Positions 46,901-55,852 of a DNA stretch of 64,000 nucleotides are shown one piece after another (position 1 is the first letter of the stretch; every line of letters starts with the position of its first letter). A program made the translations under genes and the position numbers. The notes under the pieces were generated by a model. The model was not told where the DNA came from. It worked only from the letters and a program-made list of their open reading frames with translations, and searched no databases. The DNA comes from Bog-950 sp964631835 (lineage in GTDB: Bacteria > Bacteroidota > Bacteroidia > Chitinophagales > LD1): positions 1-64,000 of the forward strand of contig CAZWAD010000012.1 in NCBI GenBank assembly GCA_964631835.1. Direction: 5' to 3'.

Positions 46901-47359
46901 CGCACCGCGAATGTTCAGCTGTGCATCTTCTTTTAAATCAGTTTCGCTGACATGAAGCAACTGCGCTGCTTCATTCAGCGTGTTGCAGTAATCATTTTGA
47001 ACTAAGTGCATGATGCCCCAGCCGCGGTCAATGGAAGGACCGGTTTGTGTCCAGTTGTTCTCTACCTGACCTATTGCCTTTACTATTTGCAAAGGCACCG
47101 AAAATTCTACAGCCGCCTCGTTAAAATACCTTTCAACCGTCACTACTGCCGGATGCGCCCGGTTAAGATAATATGCCCACTGCTCGTGGTGATGCGCCTG
47201 CACGTTAGTATCTATGTGCGCAGCAACAATATCCAGTTCGCGGCTTACATCGCGCCTCAGAAATAAATCATCATTAATATAAACCGAATCGGTGTCGGAT
47301 TGAGCGTATAGGCTGGAAAGAAGAACTGATGAAAAAAAAGCGATGGATACTTTTTTCAT
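43985..47359 (-). CDS. T9SS-exported N-acetylmuramoyl-L-alanine amidase with lysozyme-like domain and Ig/PKD repeats
   Basis: 1124 residues. Order: signal peptide (SIAFFSSVLLSSLYAQ); lysozyme/SLT-like helices (~75-180) with IVKAIGQVENNW and RGWGIMHLVQN; zinc amidase type 2 domain (~245-400) with VNHWIGTG, HCGASGYPYNNSRSIGQEHE and CGHQDMPGTNTDCPG, where the His and Cys/Asp positions fit zinc ligands; a pre-peptidase C-like beta domain (~410-550, DVWFTFVATATSHDITVVPSGG); Ig-like/PKD repeats (~560-880); a C-terminal sorting domain ending VRKVVKM. It likely cleaves the glycan-peptide link of peptidoglycan outside the cell or in prey walls. Two heptanucleotide repeats lie in the sorting-domain coding region. 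Confidence 0.88.
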   Translation of the reverse strand: MKKVSIAFFSSVLLSSLYAQSDTDSVYINDDLFLRRDVSRELDIVAAHIDTNVQAHHHEQWAYYLNRAHPAVVTVERYFNEAAVEFSVPLQIVKAIGQVENNWTQTGPSIDRGWGIMHLVQNDYCNTLNEAAQLLHVSETDLKEDAQLNIRGAAALLRKYFDEDITLLDENLVEDWYNAVKKFSGLISDELRSLQADRYYGVMRDGSRSTTLWNEEIVLERNKMIDMDYIRSRFPSSPNPGNGNRSADYGPAISNFTTCNYTTGRNHSIDTWVNHWIGTGTALGAVSWFQNCSANASAHFVTANNGTIYQVVGVANTAWHCGASGYPYNNSRSIGQEHEATNANPTLWNSTAMLQASAQMACHFCDLYNIPTNQNQTSPGICGHQDMPGTNTDCPGNIPWSTWFTYFNTGNCNAQPVVPPNDYCGNEIGLTVYGQTCGAVTTGDLNGATQSTAPTACDGYTSSNAYDVWFTFVATATSHDITVVPSGGLDAVVDLRTGCPGTSVNCEDAGGGEGSTEVLHATGLTIGNTYRVRVYDYTGVGNPATTTTFTICVTTPCTQPVKPVITGTSSICSGQSATLTVSNPCSGCSFSWSNGGSGTQASVTTSGNYRVTATNACGSSASDPFTVTVNQTPQPVISNLSNAYCLASSNATLSATPSGGTFSGNGISGNVFSPSSAGTGTHTITYTVTQSGCTGSVSQQTTVSTNPSVQITAGSVISFCSGGSVVLTATQGSSYVWSNGATSQSVTVTQPGSYNVTVTNPGGCNASVGAMSPVVVTVYPNPVAAAGADQTLVTLPGNSVVIGGSPTANGGTSPYSYQWSPATGLSFSTVANPVVSDITSPVTYTVIVTDANGCTATDDVTVNTALPCNYHITPNYALVSAAGGIDSFFVDVSDTGCVAWDIISCSGVTILSPALPHSGDGMVVYWVDTNTATSSRVCSMDVTGGENFLLVQYGSVLPDPCNPPPVAPVVQLNNCELAAGFVPNVSYQWFRDSSLVSGATSRFYSASLSGYYYVIIADSNFCTAQSQDVYVSYPACLATGVSEVNHDLSFVVFEMGVGSWKLEVGRNFIGGEVEVFDVIGNVVFASVIGHRSSVINSSAFAKGVYLVQVESRDGLGLVRKVVKM
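44075..44106. repeat. GATGACC heptanucleotide repeat, ~4.6 copies, in the amidase sorting domain
   Basis: GATGACG, three GATGACC units and a partial GATG. On the coding strand it gives VIGHRSSVINSS. Slippage by one unit would alter the frame of the last 25-30 residues, which carry the T9SS signal. Confidence 0.85.
44164..44197. repeat. TTCCAAC/TCCCAAC heptanucleotide repeat, ~4.7 copies, in the amidase gene
   Basis: Three TTCCAAC units, one TCCCAAC and a partial TCCCAT. On the coding strand it gives GVGSWKLEVGRN, just before the sorting domain. The same unit occurs inverted at 26523-26540. Confidence 0.85.
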
Positions 47360-47434
47360 GAACGAAAGTTAGTGATGTTGCGCAGAACAGCAACTGCTTC
47401 TGTTTCACCAAAAAAAGACTGTAAAGTTCTGTTT

Positions 47435-48244
47435 TTAAAGAACCCAGGCGTATTCAAACAGCATGGGGCCTCCAAAAAAATCATGCAGCAAAACTCCTGT
47501 AAGCAGCAAAAACCTGCGCGCCAGTAAGTCGGCATGAGCATACAGCACTTGTGCATAGTGAAAACCGGTTTTAATTTGATGAAGATGAGTTTTCCAGATG
47601 CAGAAATACTGAAACCCCTTTTCAGAAAGGTGGCTGTTTACCTTCGAAAAGTAAGTAAAGTTTTTATTGTATTCATTAAAACTGACCACGCATGTCACCA
47701 GGTTGATTGATTTTTTTTCGAGCATCTCCGTAGCCCCGTTCAGAATTGGAATTTCGTAGCCACCGGTAGCCGAAATTTTCAGAAGGTCAATGGTTTTAAT
47801 TCCGTTTTCCCTGCAATATCCGTCAACTGTCTTTTTGATGATGGTTTCCTTTTCGCCATGTATGTTGTTCATTACTTCCGGATTTAAGGTATTTAGTTCG
47901 GATTGGGACGTATGGTAAAGCGATATTGTTTGCGAGCCTTCTTCTTCGGCTAAGGCATATTGTTCAGCAGTAACATTGCTGATATGCCGGGTGTTTTCTC
48001 TCAGTTTCTGGTAGGTGTTATACACCGGTTCAAACGAGTAAATTTTTGCTCCGCTGAATTTGCGGCTGAAGTGAGTGGTGGAGTTGCCTTCATGAGCGCC
48101 CACAATGAAGATAACTTTAGGGTCAAGTTTGAGCCGCTGCGTAATGTCATATTGCAGGTCGGCACCCGGAGGTAAAGCTGATTTTTTGACAAAGGTAAAC
48201 GGCAGTTTCGCCAGGGCATCTCTTAGTGGGGTAAGCAAGCTCAT
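47435..48244 (-). CDS. FkbM-like methyltransferase family protein with altered active-site motif
   Basis: 269 residues. The SAM fold of FkbM family proteins is visible: KVIFIVGAHEGNSTTHFSRKF (glycine-rich loop), IYSFEPV, AEQYALAEEEGSQTISLY and VDGYCRENGIKTIDLLKI. In the family the last block continues D-x-E-G, but here it reads SATGGYEIPIL, so two acidic residues expected near the methyl site are missing. It could be inactive or use another substrate. No signal peptide. Divergent from the 661-residue cargo gene. Confidence 0.75.
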   Translation of the reverse strand: MSLLTPLRDALAKLPFTFVKKSALPPGADLQYDITQRLKLDPKVIFIVGAHEGNSTTHFSRKFSGAKIYSFEPVYNTYQKLRENTRHISNVTAEQYALAEEEGSQTISLYHTSQSELNTLNPEVMNNIHGEKETIIKKTVDGYCRENGIKTIDLLKISATGGYEIPILNGATEMLEKKSINLVTCVVSFNEYNKNFTYFSKVNSHLSEKGFQYFCIWKTHLHQIKTGFHYAQVLYAHADLLARRFLLLTGVLLHDFFGGPMLFEYAWVL

Positions 48245-48379
48245 GGGATGAAATTTGATTGGTCGGCAAATATAGTCTCCGCGACATGAACCGTACCCTT
48301 AGTTATACTGTATCAATTGTTGAGAAGTTATGACTCACTTACTTTTTATAAATACAGGCGATAAAGCTCAAATTTTATC

Positions 48380-48387
48380 TACATTTG
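48380..48387 (+). promoter_or_regulatory. Putative -7 promoter box before the T9SS cargo gene
   Basis: TACATTTG fits TAnnTTTG, 36 nt before the ATG at 48424. No clear -33 box. Confidence 0.35.
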
Positions 48388-48423
48388 ATAACTCTAAATT
48401 CTTTCAGCGCAACCGGAATTCCC

Positions 48424-50409
48424 ATGAAAAAATTATTGCCCTTTCTTGCAGTGCTTGCTTTTACAGGTGTTAAGCCCGTTAAATCGCAAACAGTACCCAA
48501 TGGAGGGTTCGAAAACTTTACTGACTTCGGCAACCACAAAAGTTTTAACGGGTGGGATGATATAAACAATCAAACAAGCATGTTGGGTTTTTCAACCGTA
48601 CTGGTTGATTCATTGAATGTTCACGGTGGTTTTACAGCAGCAAAAGTTCGCACCTTTACCCTGCAGGGAATCGGATTAACAGTTCCGGGAATTATGTCGC
48701 TGGGGATTATTAATGACACTACAGGCGTAGCAGGCGGAGGCATTCCATTTAGTTATCGTCCAGCACACCTGCTGGGTTGGTACAAATATTCACCGGCAGG
48801 AGGCGATACCTGCTCGGTGGAAATAACTTTATCGAAATGGAATACGATTACTCAAACCCGCGACATTGTGGCTTCGGGATTTTTCAGACAGGATAATATT
48901 GTTTCATCATATAACCAGTTTGCCGCGCCAATAGCTTACTACATGCCCGATAATCCTGACACGATGATTATAACCATAATGTCCAGTATTGATGCAGATA
49001 CAACAAACAACGGCAGCACTTTATACATTGATGACTTGAGCTTTAATGGCGAAATAGGCTCGGGAGTGTATGTATCAGGCACGGTGTTTCTTGATGCTAA
49101 CCAAAACCAGGTTTTTGACGTGGGCGAACAGCCGGCACGCAATCAACTAGTGCATGTAGGCCCTAACTTTGTAGCCATTACCAATTACAACGGAAATTAT
49201 GTGGCTTTTACCGATTCAGGTAGCTATGCTGTAAGGCCTGAACTGCGCGGCCCGCTTACTCCCTTCTCATTCCTGCCAGATAGCATAGTGGTTGCAGCAG
49301 ACAGTTTTGGAATAGTATATGGCGGAAACGATTTTGCCGTGCAGATTCCTTCGGGGTATTGCGAAGCGGTGCTAAATATTGTTTCACCATTTTCTCCACC
49401 TCGTCCGGGTTTTACAAATCAGGTACAGCTAAACTTTACCAATGTGTTTTCGGCATCGAGCCTCAGCCCGGTAATCTATCTGCAGTATGATACCGGTCAA
49501 GCTTTTATGAGCGCTAATATTACTCCTTCCAATATTGATACCGTTGGGCGGGTTATTACATGGAACCCAGCAAACATCGGTATAGGAAACACATGGTCGG
49601 TAACTGTGGAGTTTCGTACGCGCACGACTGTCATTAACGGAACATTACTTAATTACACAGCTTGGGAAGGAAGTTTAACCTGCGGCTCTTCCGAAATGCT
49701 GACTGCTAGTGAACAGCTAATTGTTCGGGGTTCTTACGACCCTAATGATAAATCGGTTTCGCCCGTAGGACTGCTGCCCGGTGGAAATGTTCTTCCTGTT
49801 ACCAAGCTTAATTATACCATCCGGTTTCAGAACACCGGTACTTACTTAGCCGAAACGGTAAGAATAACCGACACTGTTTCATCTTATCTGGACCTGACCA
49901 CACTTGCTGTAATTGCAGCTTCGCACAGCTACGAAATACAAATTAGCGGCAGGGAGGTAACCTTCCTTTTCAACCAGATTAACCTGCCCGATAGCAACTC
50001 GAATGAGCCGATGAGCCATGGTTACATTAAGTATTCCATTATGCCATCTGCGGGTTTTGTACAGGGTAGTGTGGTGGAGAACATGGCAGACATTTATTTC
50101 GATTTCAATGAGCCTATTCGCACCAACACTGTTCAAAATACGGCTGATAATTTTGTATCTGTTGGAAAAGTGTTTGGCACAGATGCGCAGATAAAAATCT
50201 ATCCCAACCCATTGAGCGAAGGCAAATGGCAAATAACCCTAACCGGTGAAATGTCAGGACGGGAAATAAATATTTATGATGCACGTGGAAAGATGGTTTA
50301 CAGCGCTTTCATTGCTTTTCCTAATTTGGAGGTGGACGCTTCAATGTTCGTCAGCGGGATATATTTCGTGAACGCAGGACATTACACTGTGCGGGTGGTT
50401 AAGTTGTAA
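48424..50409 (+). CDS. Exported protein with DUF11/DUF7619-like domain and T9SS sorting domain
   Basis: About 661 residues from ATG 48424, which gives the signal peptide KKLLPFLAVLAFTGVKPVKSQ. Residues ~25-210 form a jelly-roll-like beta domain (VPNGGFENFTDFGNHKSFNGW). Then come an SdrD-B-like repeat (GVYVSGTVFLDANQNQVFDVGEQP), the DUF7619/DUF11 segment SYDPNDKSVSPVG and KLNYTIRFQNTGTYLAETVRI, and a C-terminal T9SS sorting domain (IKIYPNPLSEGKWQITLTGE to VRVVKL). Probably a surface adhesin or structural protein. Confidence 0.87.
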   Translation: MKKLLPFLAVLAFTGVKPVKSQTVPNGGFENFTDFGNHKSFNGWDDINNQTSMLGFSTVLVDSLNVHGGFTAAKVRTFTLQGIGLTVPGIMSLGIINDTTGVAGGGIPFSYRPAHLLGWYKYSPAGGDTCSVEITLSKWNTITQTRDIVASGFFRQDNIVSSYNQFAAPIAYYMPDNPDTMIITIMSSIDADTTNNGSTLYIDDLSFNGEIGSGVYVSGTVFLDANQNQVFDVGEQPARNQLVHVGPNFVAITNYNGNYVAFTDSGSYAVRPELRGPLTPFSFLPDSIVVAADSFGIVYGGNDFAVQIPSGYCEAVLNIVSPFSPPRPGFTNQVQLNFTNVFSASSLSPVIYLQYDTGQAFMSANITPSNIDTVGRVITWNPANIGIGNTWSVTVEFRTRTTVINGTLLNYTAWEGSLTCGSSEMLTASEQLIVRGSYDPNDKSVSPVGLLPGGNVLPVTKLNYTIRFQNTGTYLAETVRITDTVSSYLDLTTLAVIAASHSYEIQISGREVTFLFNQINLPDSNSNEPMSHGYIKYSIMPSAGFVQGSVVENMADIYFDFNEPIRTNTVQNTADNFVSVGKVFGTDAQIKIYPNPLSEGKWQITLTGEMSGREINIYDARGKMVYSAFIAFPNLEVDASMFVSGIYFVNAGHYTVRVVKL

Positions 50410-50437
50410 GAAGCGGGTTTTGCAGGATGGTGAATAC

Positions 50438-51280
50438 TCAAGTCTTTAATCGGATGTTTCCCTCACCCAGTTCAATCTTTCCTTCTTTATATAACATGCC
50501 TGCGGCTTTCTTGAAATTCTTTTTGCTGATGCCGAGTGTTTGGTAAATCTGCTCAGGAGGTGAGTTATCACTCAGATTCAGTTTGCCTTTATTCTCTTTC
50601 AGCTTTTGCAGCAATACTTCTTTTATATCTTTAGCTGCATCAATACCTTGCTTCTGCAAAGCCACATCTATTTTGCCATCCTCACGTATTTTTTTGATAA
50701 AGCCTCTTATGTGGCTTCCTTTTTCAATAGTTCCGAAGATTTCATTCTTAAAAAGTATGCCCCAATGTTTTTGGTTGATGATAACGCGTACGCCCACTTC
50801 GTTTTCGTAAGTAATCAGCAGGTCCACTTCTTCGTTGGGCTTTAGCTTTATATCACGGTTTTTAATAAACTTGTTGATGTTGGTAGTGGCGGCAATACGT
50901 TTGGAAGCATAATCGAAATAAACATAAACCAAGTAGTGCCTTCCTGCCACAACGTGTTCTGCTTGCTCTCGAAAGGGCAGAAATAAATCTTTATCGAGCC
51001 CCCAGTCTAAAAAAGCTCCGAGACCGGTTACCTCTTTTACCAAAAGGTAAGCAGCTTCGTTAACGATGGCTTTTGGTGTTTGGGTAGTAGCTACCGGCCG
51101 GTCTTCCGAATCTTTGTAAACAAAAACTATAAGTCCCTGTCCTTCGCTCATTTCGGGAGTAATAAACTTTTTGGGCAGAAGAACTTCTTCCTGCACCCTT
51201 TCGTTGTTATCAATTAAGTAAAAACCGTTGTCGGTTCTTCGTGAAATGGTCAGCGTGTTGTATTTGCCGAAATTGAGCAC
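50438..51280 (-). CDS. CvfB/YitL family S1 RNA-binding protein
   Basis: 280 residues. Several S1-like OB domains: YNTLTISRRTDNGFYLIDNN at the start, ATTQTPKAIVNEAAYLLVKEVTGLGAFLDWGLDKDLFLPFREQ (the diagnostic block) and IRGFIKKIREDGKIDVALQKQG, then a C-terminal winged helix (QIYQTLGISKKNFKKAAGMLYKEGKIEL). CvfB proteins bind RNA and affect virulence gene expression in staphylococci; the role here is unknown. Starts 3 nt after the end of the WbqC-family gene, so the two form an operon. Confidence 0.93.
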   Translation of the reverse strand: MLNFGKYNTLTISRRTDNGFYLIDNNERVQEEVLLPKKFITPEMSEGQGLIVFVYKDSEDRPVATTQTPKAIVNEAAYLLVKEVTGLGAFLDWGLDKDLFLPFREQAEHVVAGRHYLVYVYFDYASKRIAATTNINKFIKNRDIKLKPNEEVDLLITYENEVGVRVIINQKHWGILFKNEIFGTIEKGSHIRGFIKKIREDGKIDVALQKQGIDAAKDIKEVLLQKLKENKGKLNLSDNSPPEQIYQTLGISKKNFKKAAGMLYKEGKIELGEGNIRLKT

Positions 51281-51283
51281 AGG

Positions 51284-51898
51284 TCAGGTTTCAATAAATA
51301 AATAAAGATACTCCTTTGCAAGAGGACCTAAGTTGAAAATCGCATCAATAATACTCAGGTTTGAAATAAACCCGTGTCGGTCTTCAAAAACCTGGTAGTA
51401 ACGTGGAAATACAACCTGTTCTTGTGAAGGCCTGGCGTTTCTAAAATCCATAAAATCTTCCCCGTATTTTTCATACAGCGAGGTGGAGGAAAACCCTTTC
51501 CGTATCTTAAGAAGATGCATAAGTAGAATTAATGCCTCTTCATTAAAATCGAAAAGAAATTCAAACTGTTTTTCATAAAGCGGCTGAAGCTTTTCTGCAT
51601 AGTATTCAAAAAAGGGCGCGCTGCCGTAAGCAGACCGTATGCTCTGCCAGTGTTTGCGGTTCCAGCCGCTGCTGTAATCTATTCGCGTTTCTTTGTAAAG
51701 CCGGTGATGGTCTCTACCGCCAACCAGAGGAATGCTCAGAACCTGTTTGCCGTTTGCCGTTGCTATTTCGCAACGGTTGCGATAGGTTGATTTTACAAAA
51801 TTTTCCTGCCGCTCGATAAAAACGGTTTCGTGTTTCAGAAAATTTCTGAACCAAATTACGTTAGGTAAATATGGAAGTTGAAGCAAAACTGCATCCAT
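51284..51898 (-). CDS. WbqC family protein
   Basis: 204 residues. Family motifs: LLQLPYLPNVIWFRNFLKHE, RNRCEIATANGKQVLSIPLVGGRDHHRLYKE and RKHWQSIRSAYGSAPFFEYY. WbqC-like proteins occur in O-antigen and other surface-sugar clusters and are probably sugar-modifying enzymes, but no reaction is proven. The conserved ANGKQ stretch is encoded by GTTTGCC heptamers (51745-51763). It is upstream of cvfB in the same direction. Confidence 0.88.
   Translation of the reverse strand: MDAVLLQLPYLPNVIWFRNFLKHETVFIERQENFVKSTYRNRCEIATANGKQVLSIPLVGGRDHHRLYKETRIDYSSGWNRKHWQSIRSAYGSAPFFEYYAEKLQPLYEKQFEFLFDFNEEALILLMHLLKIRKGFSSTSLYEKYGEDFMDFRNARPSQEQVVFPRYYQVFEDRHGFISNLSIIDAIFNLGPLAKEYLYLFIET
51745..51763. repeat. 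GTTTGCC heptanucleotide repeat, ~2.6 copies
   Basis: Two GTTTGCC units and GTTGC inside the WbqC-family gene. Short, so weak alone; it matches the 7-nt period of the other repeats. Confidence 0.45.
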
Positions 51899-51973
51899 AA
51901 TTAGAAATCCTGTAAAAATGTGATATTCTAAGCTAAAAAGATATTTTCGTCACTCCCAAAAAAACTATAACGC

Positions 51974-54900
51974 ATGAATCAAGTCGGTAAGATAAGTACG
52001 CTTGTTACAGGTTTACTACTGTTTATGGCTCCCGTTTTTGCTAACAAAGAGACTCTTAAGCAGGGGTGGGATGCTTTTAACGCTAACAAGCGCAAAGAAG
52101 CGAAACAATTTTTTCAAACTGCAGCCGGCAGTGCCGATACAAAGGCCGAAGCACACCTTGCCCTGGCTTTGGCTTACTGGGGCGATGATAAACGTGTGGA
52201 AGGCTTTAAAGCCTTCCAGGAGTTTTTCAAAGCTGCAGAAAATCCATATCCCGCTTTATACGCGTTGTGGACTTCGCCCATAGTTTTCGAAGGTTACGGT
52301 AAAAAGAACGAAGAGCAGCTCAAGTTCCTGAAAACTCTTTGCAACGACCCTAAAGCCAACGGCACTATTAAAGCTATGGCTCATGGCATGTTGGGCAAGC
52401 ATTACATTGCTTCCGGCAATTTTCAGGATGCGGAAAAAGAATACAAGCAACAGGGCTCTGTTGAAACCTGGCAGATACTAGGGACTTTCGATAACACCTC
52501 CGGCAGCGGATATAACAAAGATTTTGGCGCGCTCTCCAAGCCGCAAGCCAACGCAGTTTTTAAAAACAAGGTGGATGCTGATGTAAAATGGTTCACCCCC
52601 CCTTATTTCCGCCACGACCGTTGGTACGACTTCGGGAATTATTTTTCTATCAGCAACTCGGTTATGTATGCCCAAACATTTTTAAAGAGTGACGAAGACC
52701 AGGAAGTTTTTCTACGCTCAGGCAACTCCGGCTCGCTAAAGATTTGGGTGAATGATAAACTGGTAACCGAAGTAATGGAAGAGCGCAACTGCGATATGGA
52801 TATTTATGCCAATAACATCAAACTGGTAAAGGGTTATAACAGGATATTAGTTCAGATTGGTGAAAGTGAAACCGACAACGCCAATTTTATGATTCGTATT
52901 ACCGACAAAGACGGTAACCCGGTGAAAGGTATTACTGTTGAAACAGTTTATCACAGCTATCCTAAATCGGCTGAGTACTCGGTCAGCAGCGTTCCGTTTT
53001 TTGCCGAGGATTACTTTGAAAACAAGCTGAAAACCAACCCCGACAATTTGCTCAACCTCATTGTACTATCTGAAATTTACATGCGTAACGATAAAGTTTA
53101 TGAAGCGCGCAAGGTTTTGAAAAAGGCCAAATCTCTTGCGCCCGATAATTCTTTCCTCGGAACGCGCATCATAGAGGCGTATGCTCGCGATAAGAATGTT
53201 ACTGACCTTACCAAAGAGTATGAGAAAATAAAAAGCAATGACCCCGATTGTGTTTATGCTATCAAAAACCTGATTGATGAAGCTACCGAAAAAGAGAACT
53301 ACGATGAAAAAGAAAAGTTGCTTGATAAATACATTTCCATTTACGGTAAAGATGAATATAGCGATATCACCGAACTGAACATAGCTATCAATCGAAAAAA
53401 GCAGGACAAGATTATTTCGCTTTGCAAAAGCCTCTATGAGAAATACCCTAACAATTACGACCTGATGGCCTTCAACTATCAGTTAGAGCTTTCCGGTGGT
53501 AAAGATTTAGCGAAGGGCAACGTGATACTGAAAAACTATCTCAAAAACAACTATGCCGATAAGGTGGTGGTAACCCTTGCCAGCAACTATTTCAAGCTGG
53601 GCAGTGTGAATGATGGATTCAAATTGTTTAAAGAGCGTATTAAAAATTTCCCGTACCTGGATACCTATTATGACGATTTAGCCGACATCTATTTTGATGC
53701 CCAGCAATATGAAAATGCTCTTACCTATGCCCAGCAGCAGTTAGACCTTGCTCCTTATATAGGCGGCTACTGGTTCAAACTTGGGAAAATCAAGCAAGCC
53801 ATGAATGATGACGAGGCGAAGGATTTTTTCAAAAAGGCTATTTATTATTCGCCCACTTATTATGAGGCACGCAAACAGTTGCGCAAAATGGAAAAGAAGA
53901 AAGATTTGTTTGAAAACTTCGAGAAAACCGATGCGTATGAAATTTTCAAGAAGGCACCTAAAGCAGAGGACTTTCCCGATGACAACAGCATCATTCTTCT
54001 GAATGAAGCTCAACGCGTGGTTTATCCCGAAGGAGCTACGGAAGAACGCGTGGAAATTGTGGTAAAGGTTTTTAATCAAACCGGTATTGATATATGGAAA
54101 GAATATTCCATCGGATACAACAGGTATCGTCAAAAGCTGATTATTGACAAAGCCGAAGTGCTGAAAAAAGACGGCAACAAAGTACAGGCTGAAAAAAATG
54201 ATTCTTATTTGGTATTCACCAACCTCGAAGCCGATGACGCTATCCACATTTCATACCGTATCGAGAACTACAACACCGGCAAACTGGCGCAGCATTTTTG
54301 GGAAGAGTTCAATTTCAATTTTGATTATCCAGTGCATATTTCGCGTTACAGTTTACTGGTTCCTGCCAGTAAAGAGTTTAAACATCAGGTACTTGGCGCA
54401 GATATCAAACCTTCAACCAAAGATGTGGAAAATATGAAGCTTCTTGCGTGGGAATACAAAGACCAGCCCGCTGTAAAGCCCGAACCTTATATGCCGCCTC
54501 TCTCCGATATCGGAGCCGTTTTATTCATTTCCACTTTACCGGACTGGAAGTTTGTAAGCAATTGGTATTCGGATTTATCCACCTCATTAGCAAAAACCGA
54601 TTTTGAGATTAAGGAAACGATAGCAGAACTTTTTAAAGAGAAGAAAAATTTGAGCGAACTTGAAAAAGCTAAAACTATTTATAACTATATCGAGGCAAAT
54701 GTAAGTTACAGCAACGTGCCTTTCATGCACGGCCCTATCATTCCGCAACGCTCATCGCGAACGCTTAATACCAAACTGGGCGATTGCAAAGATGTTTCTA
54801 CCTTGTTCGTAGCCATGTGTAAGGAAGCAGGGCTTAAAGCCAATCTTATATTGGTTGATACTAAAGACAATGGTGAAAAACATCTTGCGCTTCCCACCAT

Positions 54901-55738
54901 TGATTTTAATCATTGCATCGCTCAATTGCAGGCAGGCGGCAAGCCATATTATGTGGAGCTGACCGACCAGAAACTTTCTTTTTCCTCTTTACCCGATGGC
55001 GACATCAATGCAAACATTCTTTTCATTCCCCGCGATGGGGATTCTCCTGCTGAACAGCTAACCAAACTTGACTCAAAAAACCGTCCGCTTAATAGCACCA
55101 TTCGCGAAACGGATTTGAAGTTTGAAAACAACGACATTACGTTTATACGCAAAAATGTAAAGAGCGGTGTATTTGCCAGCAGTATGCGCAGCGATTATGC
55201 CGACAAAGGAAGAGATAAGCAGGAAAAAGCGATGACACAAGCTATTGCCGGAGACTTCACCAACCCTGCGAAACTTCTTTCACTTACTTTTAATGATTTA
55301 AAGACTCTGGATGATACGGTATCCTATAGCTATTCATTTAACATTAAAAATGAAGTAACCGAAATGATGGGGTTGAAGATTTTCCGTATTCCCTGGAGCG
55401 ATGGAATACGCTCTCTTGATTTCCTGTCGCTGGAAACCCGTAAGTACCCTTTTTTGGTTTCCGAGTTTACATCAGCCGAAATACTGAGGGAAACTATGAA
55501 TATAGAAATTCCAAAGGGAAAAGTATTAGCTGAACAGCCTAAGTCGGTTAAGTTGACTTGCCCTGCTGCTGATTATTCGCTTACTTATACCATAACCACA
55601 CCGGGGAAAATAAAAGCGGTTCGTGAAATGAAATATAAGAAAGATAGTGTTTCCCCTGAAGAGTACACACAATTCCGTGAGTTCTTCAATAAAGTGGCTG
55701 AAACTGATATGAAACAACTCGGGTTTAAATCGCTTTAA
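51974..55738 (+). CDS. TPR protein with DUF3857 and transglutaminase domains
   Basis: 1254 residues, exported (LVTGLLLFMAPVFANK). An N-terminal TPR/lipocalin-like region (~1-330) is followed by further TPRs (~350-640, such as DNLLNLIVLSEIYMRNDKVYEARKVL and ALTYAQQQLDLAPYIGGYWFKLGKI), then DUF3857 (VEIVVKVFNQTGIDIWKEYS and RQKLIIDKAEVLKKDG) and a transglutaminase-like domain. The catalytic triad is visible: Cys in KLGDCKDVSTLFVAMC (~937), His in FNHCIAQL and Asp in YVELTDQKLS. Related Bacteroidota proteins are periplasmic or outer-membrane proteins of unknown substrate. Confidence 0.93.
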   Translation: MNQVGKISTLVTGLLLFMAPVFANKETLKQGWDAFNANKRKEAKQFFQTAAGSADTKAEAHLALALAYWGDDKRVEGFKAFQEFFKAAENPYPALYALWTSPIVFEGYGKKNEEQLKFLKTLCNDPKANGTIKAMAHGMLGKHYIASGNFQDAEKEYKQQGSVETWQILGTFDNTSGSGYNKDFGALSKPQANAVFKNKVDADVKWFTPPYFRHDRWYDFGNYFSISNSVMYAQTFLKSDEDQEVFLRSGNSGSLKIWVNDKLVTEVMEERNCDMDIYANNIKLVKGYNRILVQIGESETDNANFMIRITDKDGNPVKGITVETVYHSYPKSAEYSVSSVPFFAEDYFENKLKTNPDNLLNLIVLSEIYMRNDKVYEARKVLKKAKSLAPDNSFLGTRIIEAYARDKNVTDLTKEYEKIKSNDPDCVYAIKNLIDEATEKENYDEKEKLLDKYISIYGKDEYSDITELNIAINRKKQDKIISLCKSLYEKYPNNYDLMAFNYQLELSGGKDLAKGNVILKNYLKNNYADKVVVTLASNYFKLGSVNDGFKLFKERIKNFPYLDTYYDDLADIYFDAQQYENALTYAQQQLDLAPYIGGYWFKLGKIKQAMNDDEAKDFFKKAIYYSPTYYEARKQLRKMEKKKDLFENFEKTDAYEIFKKAPKAEDFPDDNSIILLNEAQRVVYPEGATEERVEIVVKVFNQTGIDIWKEYSIGYNRYRQKLIIDKAEVLKKDGNKVQAEKNDSYLVFTNLEADDAIHISYRIENYNTGKLAQHFWEEFNFNFDYPVHISRYSLLVPASKEFKHQVLGADIKPSTKDVENMKLLAWEYKDQPAVKPEPYMPPLSDIGAVLFISTLPDWKFVSNWYSDLSTSLAKTDFEIKETIAELFKEKKNLSELEKAKTIYNYIEANVSYSNVPFMHGPIIPQRSSRTLNTKLGDCKDVSTLFVAMCKEAGLKANLILVDTKDNGEKHLALPTIDFNHCIAQLQAGGKPYYVELTDQKLSFSSLPDGDINANILFIPRDGDSPAEQLTKLDSKNRPLNSTIRETDLKFENNDITFIRKNVKSGVFASSMRSDYADKGRDKQEKAMTQAIAGDFTNPAKLLSLTFNDLKTLDDTVSYSYSFNIKNEVTEMMGLKIFRIPWSDGIRSLDFLSLETRKYPFLVSEFTSAEILRETMNIEIPKGKVLAEQPKSVKLTCPAADYSLTYTITTPGKIKAVREMKYKKDSVSPEEYTQFREFFNKVAETDMKQLGFKSL

Positions 55739-55749
55739 AAAATTCTAAA

Positions 55750-55785
55750 ACAAAATGCCCTGCAGAATGCGGGGCATTTTGTTTT
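55750..55785 (+). terminator. Strong hairpin terminator
   Basis: Arms ACAAAATGCCCTGC and GCGGGGCATTTTGT pair over 14 positions with one G-T wobble, then TTTT. It ends the long TPR gene. Confidence 0.85.
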
Positions 55786-55852
55786 AGGTATATGTAAGTA
55801 TTTATTTCACTATCCGATTAAGGATATATTCGTCTCCAAACAATCAGCTATT

